From the NCBI RefSeq assembly GCF_006363915.1, contig NZ_CP040946.1: DNA of 64,000 bases; one strand, written 5' to 3'. The DNA comes from Methylophilus medardensis (GTDB lineage Bacteria > Pseudomonadota > Gammaproteobacteria > Burkholderiales > Methylophilaceae). Shown here one piece after another: positions 47,129-55,976 of this stretch. Position 1 is the first letter of the stretch. Every line of letters begins with the position of its first letter. The notes beneath the pieces are model-generated. The model saw nothing but the letters and a program-made list of their open reading frames with translations. It made no database searches and was not told the DNA's origin. The translations under genes were made by a program, and so were the position numbers.

Positions 47129-48139
47129 ATGAACCATGTCCTGATTGAAAATAGCGGCCATACGTTTGACGTACGTCCCAGCCAAACCGTCCTCGAGGCA
47201 GCCATTGAGGCAGGCATCAACCTGCCTTATGGTTGTCGTAACGGCGCGTGTGGCGCATGTAAGGGCAAGATTCTGACGGGCAAAGTCATGCATGATGATT
47301 TTCAGGGTAGCGCATTGTCGGAGGCAGAACTGGCGGCAGGCATGTCTTTGTTTTGCTGTGCACGCCCGCTTGAAGACCTGGTGATCGAATGCCGACAGAT
47401 TGACATGGTGCAAGGCATCAAACCACGCATATTACCGGTACGCATTCAGCACAAAGCGCAAATTGGCGATGACGTCATGGTGCTACATTTACAGCTTCCG
47501 GGCACCGAGCAGCTCAGTTTTATGGCGGGTCAATATGTTGAATTTTTGCTCAAAGATGGCCGTCGTCGTGCCTTTTCCATTGCGAATGCACCCCACGAAA
47601 AAGGCTTTCTCGAGTTACATATCCGTAAGATTTCAGGCGGTCATTTTACCGAGCAAGTATTCAATGACATGCCGCTGAAAACCATTTTACGCATTGAGGC
47701 ACCGCTGGGTAGCTTCTTTTTGCGAGAGCAGAGTGACAAACCCATTCTCATGGTCGCCGGCGGCACGGGCTTTGCGCCGGTCAAAGGCATGATAGAACAC
47801 ATGATTTTCAACAACATCCAGCGCCCTGTGTATCTTTACCGCGGCGCGCGACAAGTCAGCGATCTATATATGGACGACCTTTGCCAGCGCTGGACCCAGT
47901 TCATGCCAAATATTCAATACATCCCAGTGATTTCCGAGGGACACACGGCAGATGCCTGGACCGGGCGTGGCGGTTTGGTGCATCAGGCGGTGCTTGAAGA
48001 TCACCCTGATTTGAGCGGATTTGAGGCATATGTTTGTGGCGCTCCGGGCATGGTGGATATTGCTAAAGAGACATTTGTGAAGCAAGGATTACCAGAAGAA
48101 GCGTTTTACAGTGATGCGTTTACGTTTGCGCCTAAATGA
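47129..48139 (+). CDS. ferredoxin-NAD(P)H reductase-type electron transfer protein
   Basis: 336 residues. An N-terminal plant-type 2Fe-2S domain (Cys36, Cys41, Cys44 and Cys76 or Cys77; CRNGACGACKG), followed by an FAD domain with RAFSIANAP and an NAD-binding domain with GGTGFAPVKGMI and YVCGAPGMVD. The order is that of the AscD/CDP-6-deoxy-glucoseen reductase, of NADH oxidoreductases of oxygenases, and of similar proteins. In this context, without dideoxysugar or oxygenase genes, a general flavin-iron-sulfur reductase is the safe call. Twenty bases after fxsA. Confidence 0.85.
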   Translation: MNHVLIENSGHTFDVRPSQTVLEAAIEAGINLPYGCRNGACGACKGKILTGKVMHDDFQGSALSEAELAAGMSLFCCARPLEDLVIECRQIDMVQGIKPRILPVRIQHKAQIGDDVMVLHLQLPGTEQLSFMAGQYVEFLLKDGRRRAFSIANAPHEKGFLELHIRKISGGHFTEQVFNDMPLKTILRIEAPLGSFFLREQSDKPILMVAGGTGFAPVKGMIEHMIFNNIQRPVYLYRGARQVSDLYMDDLCQRWTQFMPNIQYIPVISEGHTADAWTGRGGLVHQAVLEDHPDLSGFEAYVCGAPGMVDIAKETFVKQGLPEEAFYSDAFTFAPK

Positions 48140-48243
48140 ATGATATTTGGATTGGGCCATCTGTTCCGCAGATGCGTTTTTTCTGCAGTTTAGACTGATC
48201 AGCTAGGCTATTTAAAGCTGACTAGATTGATGAATCATTTATT

Positions 48244-48717
48244 TCGCCTTTAGGCGACCGTTCTTTCTTATGCTTGTCCATAAGAAAGAACGCAAAGAAC
48301 AAGACACCCTAGCTTCCGCTTGTTTCCTGCGTTGCTCGCCAAAATAAGCGCTCGCGTAACTCGACCTTGCAGCGCACAAAATGCATGCGCTGCTGCGGGA
48401 CTCGGACAGCCGCTCGCTTCACCTTCTTTTGTCTGCGCTACTCGGGGCGGCAGATAGGGGCCCGAAACACCATGAGCGCCACCGTTCGTAGATTCAAGAA
48501 AAGAATTTGAGTTTTTAAACGTCCAAACTTCTACGCCGTGAGTTTGGCGAGAAAAATCCCATCCCATCACGCTCAGTAGCGGAGACGAAGTGCCTAGGGC
48601 GAGTTTCGTTAACCGCCCACACTGATGGGCAACGCAGGAATCAGGCGGAGGCTAGGGTGCATTTCTTTTACTAACTTATTATTTGGGCAATCAAAAAAAG
48701 TCACTCGCATAAAGCGA
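48244..48717. repeat. MITE-like element with long inverted ends
   Basis: 48305-48335 and 48629-48659 are inverted copies with 28 of 31 identical bases. Both are followed outward by a hairpin-forming stretch (left: a perfect 14-bp stem at 48259-48292) and by a short palindrome (TCGCC-TTTA-GGCGA at 48244-48257; TCGC-ATAAA-GCGA at 48705-48717). The inner 290 bp codes for nothing I can support. This agrees with a non-autonomous, transposon-like repeat of a type scattered in many proteobacterial genomes. It fills most of the gap between the reductase gene and hemB. ORFs inside are chance frames. Confidence 0.65.
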
Positions 48718-48745
48718 AAGCTTAAGCACCTTCTTTGTAAAGAGC

Positions 48746-49738
48746 TTATTTCAACCATCTCGCGATATCCATCGCATAGTAAGTCAACACACCATCTGCC
48801 CCGGCACGTTTAAAGCCAAGCATCGCCTCGAGAACACAGGCTTTTTCATCCAGCCAGCCATTTTGCGCAGCGGCTTTGAGCATGGCGTATTCACCACTCA
48901 CATGATAAGCATAGGTGGGCACGCCAAACTCGTCTTTGACGCGGCGCACAATGTCTAAGTAAGGCATGCCTGGCTTGACCATCACCATGTCAGCACCTTC
49001 TTCTAAGTCCAGTGCGACTTCTTTCAATGCCTCGTCAGTATTCGCTGGATCCATTTGATAGTTGTATTTGTTGCCCTTGCCCAGATTGCCGGCAGAGCCC
49101 ACTGCGTCGCGGAACGGGCCATAGAACGCAGAAGCGTATTTGGCGGAATAAGCCAAAATACGTGTATAAATGTAACGATGCTCTTCGAGCGCGTCACGAA
49201 TGGCGCCGATCCGGCCATCCATCATGTCCGAGGGCGCCACCACATCGGCCCCAGCTTCTGCGTGACAAAGTGCCTGCTTGACCAGCACCTCAACCGTTTC
49301 GTCGTTGAGCACGTAGCCGGTATCATCAATCAATCCATCCTGACCATGCGTGGTGTAAGGATCGAGCGCAACATCCGTAATCACCCCCAACGCAGGAAAC
49401 GCCTGTTTCAGCGCACGCACGGTGCGCGGCACGAGACCCTGCGGGTTATAGGCCTCTTTGGCATCCAGACTCTTATACGTTTGGGGCACCACCGGAAACA
49501 ACGCTAACGCCGGAATACCCAGCTTGACACATTCGGCAGCGGTATTGAGCAACACATCGAGGCTTTGTCGCTGCACGCCCGGCATCGATTTGACGTCTTC
49601 AACCTTGCCTTCGCCTTCCAACACAAATACTGGATAGATCAGATCATCCACGGTCAGAACGTTTTCACGCATCAGACGGCGTGAAAAATCATCTTTGCGC
49701 ATGCGGCGAGGACGAATGGCGAGAAATTGATGGCTCAT
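48746..49738 (-). CDS. hemB: delta-aminolevulinic acid dehydratase (porphobilinogen synthase)
   Basis: 330 residues from ATG 49738, AAGGAC upstream. It condenses two 5-aminolevulinate molecules to porphobilinogen. Family motifs: VFVLEGEGK, ALFPVVP, the metal/substrate region DVALDPYTTHGQDGL, and the Schiff-base Lys in MVKPGMPYLDIV near 250. The longer frame to 49834 lacks similarity. Follows trpC; hemA lies at 55977, so two early tetrapyrrole genes are in the window. Confidence 0.96.
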   Translation of the reverse strand: MSHQFLAIRPRRMRKDDFSRRLMRENVLTVDDLIYPVFVLEGEGKVEDVKSMPGVQRQSLDVLLNTAAECVKLGIPALALFPVVPQTYKSLDAKEAYNPQGLVPRTVRALKQAFPALGVITDVALDPYTTHGQDGLIDDTGYVLNDETVEVLVKQALCHAEAGADVVAPSDMMDGRIGAIRDALEEHRYIYTRILAYSAKYASAFYGPFRDAVGSAGNLGKGNKYNYQMDPANTDEALKEVALDLEEGADMVMVKPGMPYLDIVRRVKDEFGVPTYAYHVSGEYAMLKAAAQNGWLDEKACVLEAMLGFKRAGADGVLTYYAMDIARWLK

Positions 49739-49754
49739 GGCAGTCCTTTCGTGA

Positions 49755-50543
49755 TTATCCAAACACTCTTGCCAGTTCGGCACCAGGATCATCTTGACGC
49801 ATAAACGCCTCACCCACCAAAAAGCCGTTGACATCGTGGCTGCGCATCAACGCCACATCTTCTGGGGTAAAGATGCCAGACTCCGTGACCACAAAGCGGT
49901 CTTCCGGCGTTTTTTCTAGTAGGTCCAGCGTGGTTTGCAAGCTCACATCAAAGGTACGCAGATTGCGGTTGTTGATGCCGAGCAAAGGCGTTTCAAGCTG
50001 CAACGCCAGCGCCAGCTCGTCGGCATCATGCACTTCAACCAATACGGCCATGCCGAGGTTATGTGCGGCCAACTCCAATGCTTGCATCTGTGCCAACTCA
50101 AGCGCGGCCACAATCAACAGTACACAATCGGCCCCCATGGCACGGGCTTCGAAAATTTGATAAGGATCTATCATAAAGTCTTTGCGCAACACGGGGAGTT
50201 TGCAAGCCGCGCGCGCCTGCTTAAGATAAGCGGCTGACCCTTGGAAATATTGCTCGTCGGTGAGCACGGATAAGCAAGCCGCACCGCCTTTTTCGTAGCT
50301 TTTGGCGATCTCAGCCGGATTAAAGTCCGCGCGGATAATCCCTTTGGATGGGCTGGCTTTTTTGATTTCTGCAATCACCGCGGGTTTATTAGCATCCACT
50401 TTTTTCACAATATTGCCGATAAAGTCCCGGCAATCTGGTTGATTCAGGGCTTCTTCACGCATGGCTTCGAGTGGTTTGAGTGCTTTCGCTTTGGCGACTT
50501 CATCGCGTTTGGTCGCTAAAATTTTATTCAGGATATCGGACAT
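49755..50543 (-). CDS. trpC: indole-3-glycerol phosphate synthase
   Basis: 262 residues from ATG 50543 (MSDILNKILATKRDEV, the family start; the upstream frame is not conserved). A (beta/alpha)8 barrel with AEIKKASPSKG (catalytic Lys), LRKDFMIDPYQ, ELAQMQALELAAHNLGM and INNRNLRTF. It is the monofunctional form without TrpF. Seventeen bases follow the DUF3465 gene in the trp operon. Confidence 0.96.
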   Translation of the reverse strand: MSDILNKILATKRDEVAKAKALKPLEAMREEALNQPDCRDFIGNIVKKVDANKPAVIAEIKKASPSKGIIRADFNPAEIAKSYEKGGAACLSVLTDEQYFQGSAAYLKQARAACKLPVLRKDFMIDPYQIFEARAMGADCVLLIVAALELAQMQALELAAHNLGMAVLVEVHDADELALALQLETPLLGINNRNLRTFDVSLQTTLDLLEKTPEDRFVVTESGIFTPEDVALMRSHDVNGFLVGEAFMRQDDPGAELARVFG

Positions 50544-50559
50544 AATCTGCTTGCATGCC

Positions 50560-51048
50560 TTATTCGTAAGTGTGATGTTGATGTGTAATCCAGCCGTGCT
50601 GCTGACCCTGCGGATCGTGATGTGTCCAGTGCATGATGCCGCCTTTGGGGTTGTAAATATACTCCCCTCTAAATTCCACCCTTTCGCCGACGGCCAAATG
50701 TTCAATCCTGGGCGCTAAATCAATATTATGGGCAAACAACAGCGTTTGCTCAGGTGAAATACTGACCAAAAAACGCTGATGCTTGGCGCCCTGCTGATCA
50801 TCTGGCAGCAGTTTCTTCACCACGCCATGGCCTTGCAACCAAACGTGGCTTTGTTTTTGGGCAAACGCTTCTGCCACCGCTTGCGTGTCTGCCAGGCGAG
50901 TATTCGAAAGCGCGGGTAGGCTCTGCGCTTGCGCTGACGACTTAACCTCAATCGCGGATTGCGGAGCGTTGTGGCCGCTCTCTGGCGGCGCCGACTGCAC
51001 ACAACCCGTTAAAGCAACAAGCCATAGCCAGCTGATCGCTTGTTTCAT
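50560..51048 (-). CDS. DUF3465 lipoprotein encoded inside the trp operon
   Basis: 162 residues. Lipobox LTG-C with Cys near residue 16, then a low-complexity Ala/Ser/Gln-rich linker and a C-terminal domain (about 70-155) with VWLQGHGVV, ERVEFRGEYIYNPKGG and IMHWTHHDP typical of DUF3465, a small secreted OB-like domain. Its ATG overlaps the trpD stop by four bases. Function unknown; no link to tryptophan is evident. It may ride on the operon or have been inserted there. Confidence 0.8.
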   Translation of the reverse strand: MKQAISWLWLVALTGCVQSAPPESGHNAPQSAIEVKSSAQAQSLPALSNTRLADTQAVAEAFAQKQSHVWLQGHGVVKKLLPDDQQGAKHQRFLVSISPEQTLLFAHNIDLAPRIEHLAVGERVEFRGEYIYNPKGGIMHWTHHDPQGQQHGWITHQHHTYE

Positions 51049-52070
51049 GCGGCTTGGCTCAAGGCTTTCAGTTGCTGCAATTTGGTTTGCGCAGCGCCTG
51101 AGTCAATCGACTGCGCGGCTTTGACTAACCCCGCCTTGAGATCGCTAGCCAATCCCGAAACATAGATCGCTGCGCCCGCATTGAGCAAGACAATATCTCG
51201 TGCCGGCCCTTTTTGGCCTGCAAATACTTCAAGGATGATTTCGCTAGAATGCTGCGCACTCTCGACCCGGATACTGTTGATATCATGCAATGGCATTCCA
51301 AATTGCACCGGATTCAGTGTGTACTCTGTGATTGCACCGGCTTTGAGTTCAGCCACGTAGGTGTCTGCAGAAAAAGAAATCTCATCCATGTCATCCGCAC
51401 TGTGCACCACCATCACGTGTTCGCTGCCCAGCGTGTGGAGTGTCTGCGCCAACAGCGGTACTAAATCACGATGAAAAACACCCAGCACCTGCCGTTTGGC
51501 GCCCGCTGGATTGGTCATGGGACCCAGTAGGTTAAACAAGGTACGCACCCCAAGCTCGCGGCGGACCGGTGCTGCATATTTCATGGCGGCATGGTGGTTG
51601 GGGGCAAACATGAAGCCTATCCCCACTTCGTTCACACAACGGGCCACCTGCTCAGCACTCAGCCCAATGTTAACGCCCAATGCTTCTAGTACATCGGCAG
51701 AGCCACTTTTGGACGAGGCGGCGCGACCACCATGCTTGGCGATGCGCGCGCCGGCACCGGCGGCAACAAAGGCCGAGGCGGTTGATACGTTAAATGCTTT
51801 GTTGGGCGCACCGCCAGTGCCGCAGGTATCAATTAAATGCGCACGGTCATCAATCACCACTTTGCTAGACAGCTCACGCATCACTTGAGCGGCGGCGGCA
51901 ATCTCGGTGACGGTCTCCCCCTTGACGCGCAGCGCCATTAAAAACCCGGCAATTTGCGTCGTCGTAAATTCACCGCTCATGATCTGACGCATGATCTCTA
52001 GCATGTCTTCATGGCTAAAATCCGTGTGGTCAATCAGTCGCTGCAGCGCAATTTTAGGGGTGATGTTCAT
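51045..52070 (-). CDS. trpD: anthranilate phosphoribosyltransferase
   Basis: 341 residues. It transfers phosphoribosyl from PRPP to anthranilate. Visible: the PRPP/Mg site DTCGTGGAPNKAFNVSTASAF near 80-100, KHGGRAASSKSGSADVLEALG near 113-133, and LFNLLGPMTNPA. The start overlaps the trpG stop codon by one base. One of trpEGDC in this window; trpF, trpB and trpA are not here. Confidence 0.97.
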   Translation of the reverse strand: MNITPKIALQRLIDHTDFSHEDMLEIMRQIMSGEFTTTQIAGFLMALRVKGETVTEIAAAAQVMRELSSKVVIDDRAHLIDTCGTGGAPNKAFNVSTASAFVAAGAGARIAKHGGRAASSKSGSADVLEALGVNIGLSAEQVARCVNEVGIGFMFAPNHHAAMKYAAPVRRELGVRTLFNLLGPMTNPAGAKRQVLGVFHRDLVPLLAQTLHTLGSEHVMVVHSADDMDEISFSADTYVAELKAGAITEYTLNPVQFGMPLHDINSIRVESAQHSSEIILEVFAGQKGPARDIVLLNAGAAIYVSGLASDLKAGLVKAAQSIDSGAAQTKLQQLKALSQAA

Positions 52071-52636
52071 CAGTACCCCTTCAAAAAATTATCCAATAAC
52101 TCGTGACCATATTCGGTGAGGATAGATTCGGGGTGAAACTGCACGCCCTCGACAGCCAGCGTTTTATGTTTGACGCCCATGATCTCGCCGTCTTCTGTCC
52201 AAGCGGTAATCTCCAAGCAATCCGGAATGGTTTCGCGCTCAATCACCAAAGAGTGATAACGCGTCGCCGTATAAGGATTGGGCAGATTGCGAAATACCCC
52301 GGTATTGGTATGGTGGATCAATGACGTTTTACCATGCATCAAGGTCTTGGCTTTAATGATGTTGCCGCCAAACGCTTGACCGATACTTTGATGGCCCAAG
52401 CACACCCCCAATAAGGGGATTTTCCCAGCAAATGCATGAATCAGCGGCACTGAGATCCCTGCTTCGTTTGGCGTACAAGGCCCAGGGGAAATCACGATCT
52501 TCTCTGGCTGCATGGCTTCAATTTGCGCCAACGTGATTTCATCGTTTCGGTGCACGTGGACATCTTGTCCCAACTCGCCAAAATACTGCACGAGGTTGTA
52601 GGTAAAAGAGTCGTAGTTATCTATCATCAACAACAT
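52070..52636 (-). CDS. trpG: anthranilate synthase component II (glutamine amidotransferase)
   Basis: 188 residues from ATG 52636, with GGAG six bases upstream; the Met at 52657 would overlap the trpE end. Class I amidotransferase with nucleophile Cys79 (LGVCLGHQ), and His/Glu in GVQFHPESI near 168-175. It supplies ammonia to TrpE, and probably also to aminodeoxychorismate synthase, as in other bacteria where trpG doubles as pabA. One base follows the trpE stop. Confidence 0.95.
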   Translation of the reverse strand: MLLMIDNYDSFTYNLVQYFGELGQDVHVHRNDEITLAQIEAMQPEKIVISPGPCTPNEAGISVPLIHAFAGKIPLLGVCLGHQSIGQAFGGNIIKAKTLMHGKTSLIHHTNTGVFRNLPNPYTATRYHSLVIERETIPDCLEITAWTEDGEIMGVKHKTLAVEGVQFHPESILTEYGHELLDNFLKGY

Positions 52637-52637
52637 A

Positions 52638-54155
52638 TCAGGCTCCATTTCCTGCATGGGTTTGTATGTGGGCGGCCGGATTATCCAAACCCGCTTGCAC
52701 CAGTTCGGCGGCGCGAATCACCGCTTTCGCTTTGTTTTGGGTCTCGTCCCACTCCGATTGCGGCACCGAGTCAGCCACAATGCCTGCCCCTGCTTGCACA
52801 TAGAGTTTTTTGTCTTTAATCACTGCCGTGCGAATGGCAATGGCCACATCCATATCGCCATTAAAACCCAAGTAACCGACGGCGCCAGCATAAATCCCCC
52901 GTTTAGAGGGCTCAAGCGTCTCGATAATTTCCATCGCCCGCACTTTGGGTGCCCCAGACACCGTGCCGGCTGTGAAGGTCGCTTTCAACACATCAATGGC
53001 ATCGAGCCCGGGCCTGAGCTGGCCTTCGACGTTGCTGACGATATGCATGACATGCGAATATCGCTCAATCGTCATGTTGTCGGTGACTTTCACCGTGCCC
53101 GTGAGCGCGACGCGCCCCACATCGTTGCGCCCCAGATCCATCAGTTGCACATGCTCGGCCCGCTCTTTGGGATCGGCGAGTAACTCTGCCTCAAGCGCCA
53201 AGTCATGGTCGCGGTTTTTGCCACGTGGGCGAGTGCCGGCAATTGGACGAGAAGTGACGGTGGTGTCCTCAAGACGCACCAAAATCTCAGGTGAAGCCCC
53301 CACCACATGATGGTCATCCATGTCATAGTAGAACATATAAGGCGAAGGGTTGAGGCTACGCAATGCGCGGTAAAGGCTCAGCGGGGAGGCATCAAAATCT
53401 TGCACCATGCGCTGGCTCAATACCACCTGCATGATGTCACCCTCTAGGATGTACTGTTGCGCTCTTTGCACTGCAGCTTTAAAGTTAGCCTCGCCAAACT
53501 CAGACACCGCCTGCGTTTTGCCAGTCGGCAACGCCAACGGGATATCGACTTGTTTGCGTAGCTTAGCCAACAAGGTCAACATGCGCGCGCATGCAGCCTC
53601 ATAGGCATTGGGCGCCGACGGATCGGCATAAACAATAAAATATAATTTTCCAGACAGGTTATCGACGACCGCAATTTCTTCGGACACCATCAACAAAATA
53701 TCCGGCACGCCAATCGCATCTGGCTTTTTGTGCTTGCCCAAGCGCTTTTCAATGTATTGAATGGTTTCATAACCGAAATAGCCGGCCAGGCCGCCGGTAA
53801 ACCGTGGCAGGCCTTCGTAAGGCGGCGTTTTAAAGCGCGCTTGAAAAGTCTTAATAAAATCCAGGGGATTTTGATCTGTGTGCGACTCAATAACCTGACC
53901 GCCTTGCATCACCTGCAAGGCATTGTCTCGCACCACAATGCGGGTGGTGGCTGGCAGGCCAATAATCGAATAACGCCCAAAACGTTCGCCACCTTGCACG
54001 CTTTCGAGCAGATAAGAGTAAGGTTGATTGGCCAGCTTTAAATACAATGACAGCGGGGTGTCTAGATCGGCTGAGGTTTCCATGACCAGTGGAATGCGGT
54101 TGTAACCTTGCGCAGTGAGCGCGTCAAATTCGGTTTTGCTTAGCGTACTTAACAT
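52638..54155 (-). CDS. trpE: anthranilate synthase component I
   Basis: 505 residues. Chorismate-binding enzyme with the C-terminal core IMQVVLSQRM, IAGTRPRGK, HVQLMDLGRNDVGR and FTAGTVSGAPK, which hold the chorismate and Mg sites. The N-terminal feedback domain has the LLES motif near 47-50 (SYLLESVQGG), typical of Trp-inhibited TrpE rather than PabB. First gene of trpE-trpG-trpD-DUF3465-trpC-hemB. In the 157 bp between it and gph I see no obvious leader peptide with Trp codons. Confidence 0.96.
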   Translation of the reverse strand: MLSTLSKTEFDALTAQGYNRIPLVMETSADLDTPLSLYLKLANQPYSYLLESVQGGERFGRYSIIGLPATTRIVVRDNALQVMQGGQVIESHTDQNPLDFIKTFQARFKTPPYEGLPRFTGGLAGYFGYETIQYIEKRLGKHKKPDAIGVPDILLMVSEEIAVVDNLSGKLYFIVYADPSAPNAYEAACARMLTLLAKLRKQVDIPLALPTGKTQAVSEFGEANFKAAVQRAQQYILEGDIMQVVLSQRMVQDFDASPLSLYRALRSLNPSPYMFYYDMDDHHVVGASPEILVRLEDTTVTSRPIAGTRPRGKNRDHDLALEAELLADPKERAEHVQLMDLGRNDVGRVALTGTVKVTDNMTIERYSHVMHIVSNVEGQLRPGLDAIDVLKATFTAGTVSGAPKVRAMEIIETLEPSKRGIYAGAVGYLGFNGDMDVAIAIRTAVIKDKKLYVQAGAGIVADSVPQSEWDETQNKAKAVIRAAELVQAGLDNPAAHIQTHAGNGA

Positions 54156-54312
54156 GATGCTTTTTCCAGTGTAATTCGTTGAGGTTGCTGCGTAAAAACA
54201 TTACAACAGCGTGGTGCAAATGGCGTACACCTGCGCGTGGGGCAGGGCTAGCCTCGCCACGAACGACGCCAGCTTAATACTGGCCAACTGGAAGAATGAT
54301 GAGCACAAAACA

Positions 54313-55026
54313 TCATGATATATAGGTCATTTTTTTGGTATGCCCGCTTAAGAGAGCGGGTAACTCCAGCAAGTTCACCAACTCGGTGAGTTGCTTCACG
54401 GTGGCATCTACCGTCGCGACATCAATAGCGCGACCTTGATTATACCCATAAGGAACGGTCACGACAAAGCATCCGGCGGCTTGCGCGGCCTGAATATCGG
54501 TTTCTGAGTCGCCAACCATCATAGCCTCGGCGGGCAAGATGCCTAAGGTTTGGCAAATATGCAACAAGGGCAATGGGTCAGGTTTTTTCTTCGGCAGGCT
54601 ATCGCCCGAGACCACCACCTCAAAAAAATCTGCCAATCCAGCCTGCTGCAATAGCGGCAACGTAAATTTTTCAGGTTTGTTGGTCACACAGGCCAATCGG
54701 TAGCCTTGCACTTTTAACTGTGTTAATGCGGGCATCACACCCTCAAACGCCTGACTCAAGTGCGCATTGGCAGCATAAAAACCATGATAAAGGCGCTCAG
54801 CGTCGGCAAATAAGGTGGCTGAGGGCGCAACCGGCATGCTATCGGCCAGACAGCGCTGGATTAGCCGTTGCGCCCCTTCGCCGATGTAGCTGGTAATTTG
54901 CGCTTGCGGCAGCATCGGCCTGCCTAAGCCCACCAGCATACGATTGGCCGCCTCGGCGATTTGAGGCGCGGTATCAAGCAAGGTGCCGTCCAGATCGAAC
55001 ATCACCAGCCTCACTTGAAACCGCAT
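54313..55026 (-). CDS. gph: phosphoglycolate phosphatase
   Basis: 237 residues, HAD superfamily subclass IA. Nucleophile motif MFDLDGTLLDT (9-19), motif II VTNKP near 117-121, motif III KKKPDPLPLLH and motif IV VGDSETDIQAA. It removes phosphate from 2-phosphoglycolate formed in DNA repair or by Rubisco. It lies between rpe and trpE, as often in proteobacteria. Confidence 0.93.
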   Translation of the reverse strand: MRFQVRLVMFDLDGTLLDTAPQIAEAANRMLVGLGRPMLPQAQITSYIGEGAQRLIQRCLADSMPVAPSATLFADAERLYHGFYAANAHLSQAFEGVMPALTQLKVQGYRLACVTNKPEKFTLPLLQQAGLADFFEVVVSGDSLPKKKPDPLPLLHICQTLGILPAEAMMVGDSETDIQAAQAAGCFVVTVPYGYNQGRAIDVATVDATVKQLTELVNLLELPALLSGHTKKMTYIS

Positions 55027-55052
55027 GTTTCTACCCCTGCAATGCTTTAAAT

Positions 55053-55760
55053 TTACACCGTTGCGAGCGCAGCGCGTAACTGACCGACAATGGTGTCATA
55101 ACGGTTAGGGTCGGTATCTTTACCCGCACCAAACACGGCACTACCTGCAACGAATGTATCGGCACCCGCTTTGGCGATATCAGCGATGTTGTTTGCATTC
55201 ACACCACCATCGACTTCAAGCCAGATCTGGCGGCCTGATTTTTCGGTGTAGGCATCAATACGCGCACGCGCTTGTTTCAGCTTATCCAGCGTCGCTGGAA
55301 TAAACTTTTGACCACCAAAACCTGGGTTAACAGACATCAGCAAAATCATGTCGACTTTATCCATCACGTAGTCAAGATAATGCAATGGTGTAGCAGGGTT
55401 AAATACCAAACCAGCCTTGCAACCGCTGTCGCGGATCAATGCCAGACTGCGGTCAATATGATCAGAGGCTTCTGGGTGAAACGTAATAATGTCAGCACCG
55501 GCTTTGGCAAAGTCGGGAATAATGCGATCGACCGGCTTAACCATCAGGTGCACATCAATCAATGCGCCTGCATTGTGAGACAGTTCGCGAATCGCGTCGC
55601 AAACCAGCGGCCCAATGGTTAAATTGGGAACGTAATGGTTATCCATCACGTCAAAGTGCACGATATCTGTGCCAGATTTGATTACGTTTTCGATTTCCTG
55701 ACCCAACTTTGCAAAGTTGGCAGACAGAATACTGGGGGCGATGCGGAAAGTTTTGTCCAT
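55053..55760 (-). CDS. rpe: ribulose-phosphate 3-epimerase
   Basis: 235 residues. It interconverts ribulose-5-phosphate and xylulose-5-phosphate; in ribulose-monophosphate methylotrophs it also serves formaldehyde acceptor regeneration. TIM barrel with APSILSANFAKLG, HFDVMDNHYVPNLTIGP (metal site), HLMVKP, TFHPEAS, SVNPGFGGQKFIP and EVDGGVN. Twenty-six bases before gph. The 216-bp gap to hemA holds both divergent promoters, not clearly resolved. Confidence 0.96.
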   Translation of the reverse strand: MDKTFRIAPSILSANFAKLGQEIENVIKSGTDIVHFDVMDNHYVPNLTIGPLVCDAIRELSHNAGALIDVHLMVKPVDRIIPDFAKAGADIITFHPEASDHIDRSLALIRDSGCKAGLVFNPATPLHYLDYVMDKVDMILLMSVNPGFGGQKFIPATLDKLKQARARIDAYTEKSGRQIWLEVDGGVNANNIADIAKAGADTFVAGSAVFGAGKDTDPNRYDTIVGQLRAALATV

Positions 55761-55976
55761 GCGCGAATGTTCCGTGAATTAATCTGAATAAATATTTAAC
55801 AAAACCAATATTTTAACGCCATTTTATGCCAAATTGACAGGATTCTTGCTTGTGTCGCGTGAATATAAGAAAATGTCGACACTTTAGCCATGGATTTTAA
55901 CGCCAACCGCTCATGACCAGTTTGCAAGCGCCGATTAGTTTGTCTTTTCAACCTGTCCCGCAGGTAAAATAGCGCC

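Noticed and set aside
48268..48813. Two ORFs (48268-48570 minus, 48625-48813 plus) sharing GNAG...LGC segments
   Set aside because: The similarity comes from the inverted arms of the MITE-like repeat; such frames are commonly annotated as spurious proteins.
54156..54312. Tryptophan attenuator upstream of trpE
   Set aside because: No short ORF with tandem Trp codons and no antiterminator/terminator pair could be seen.
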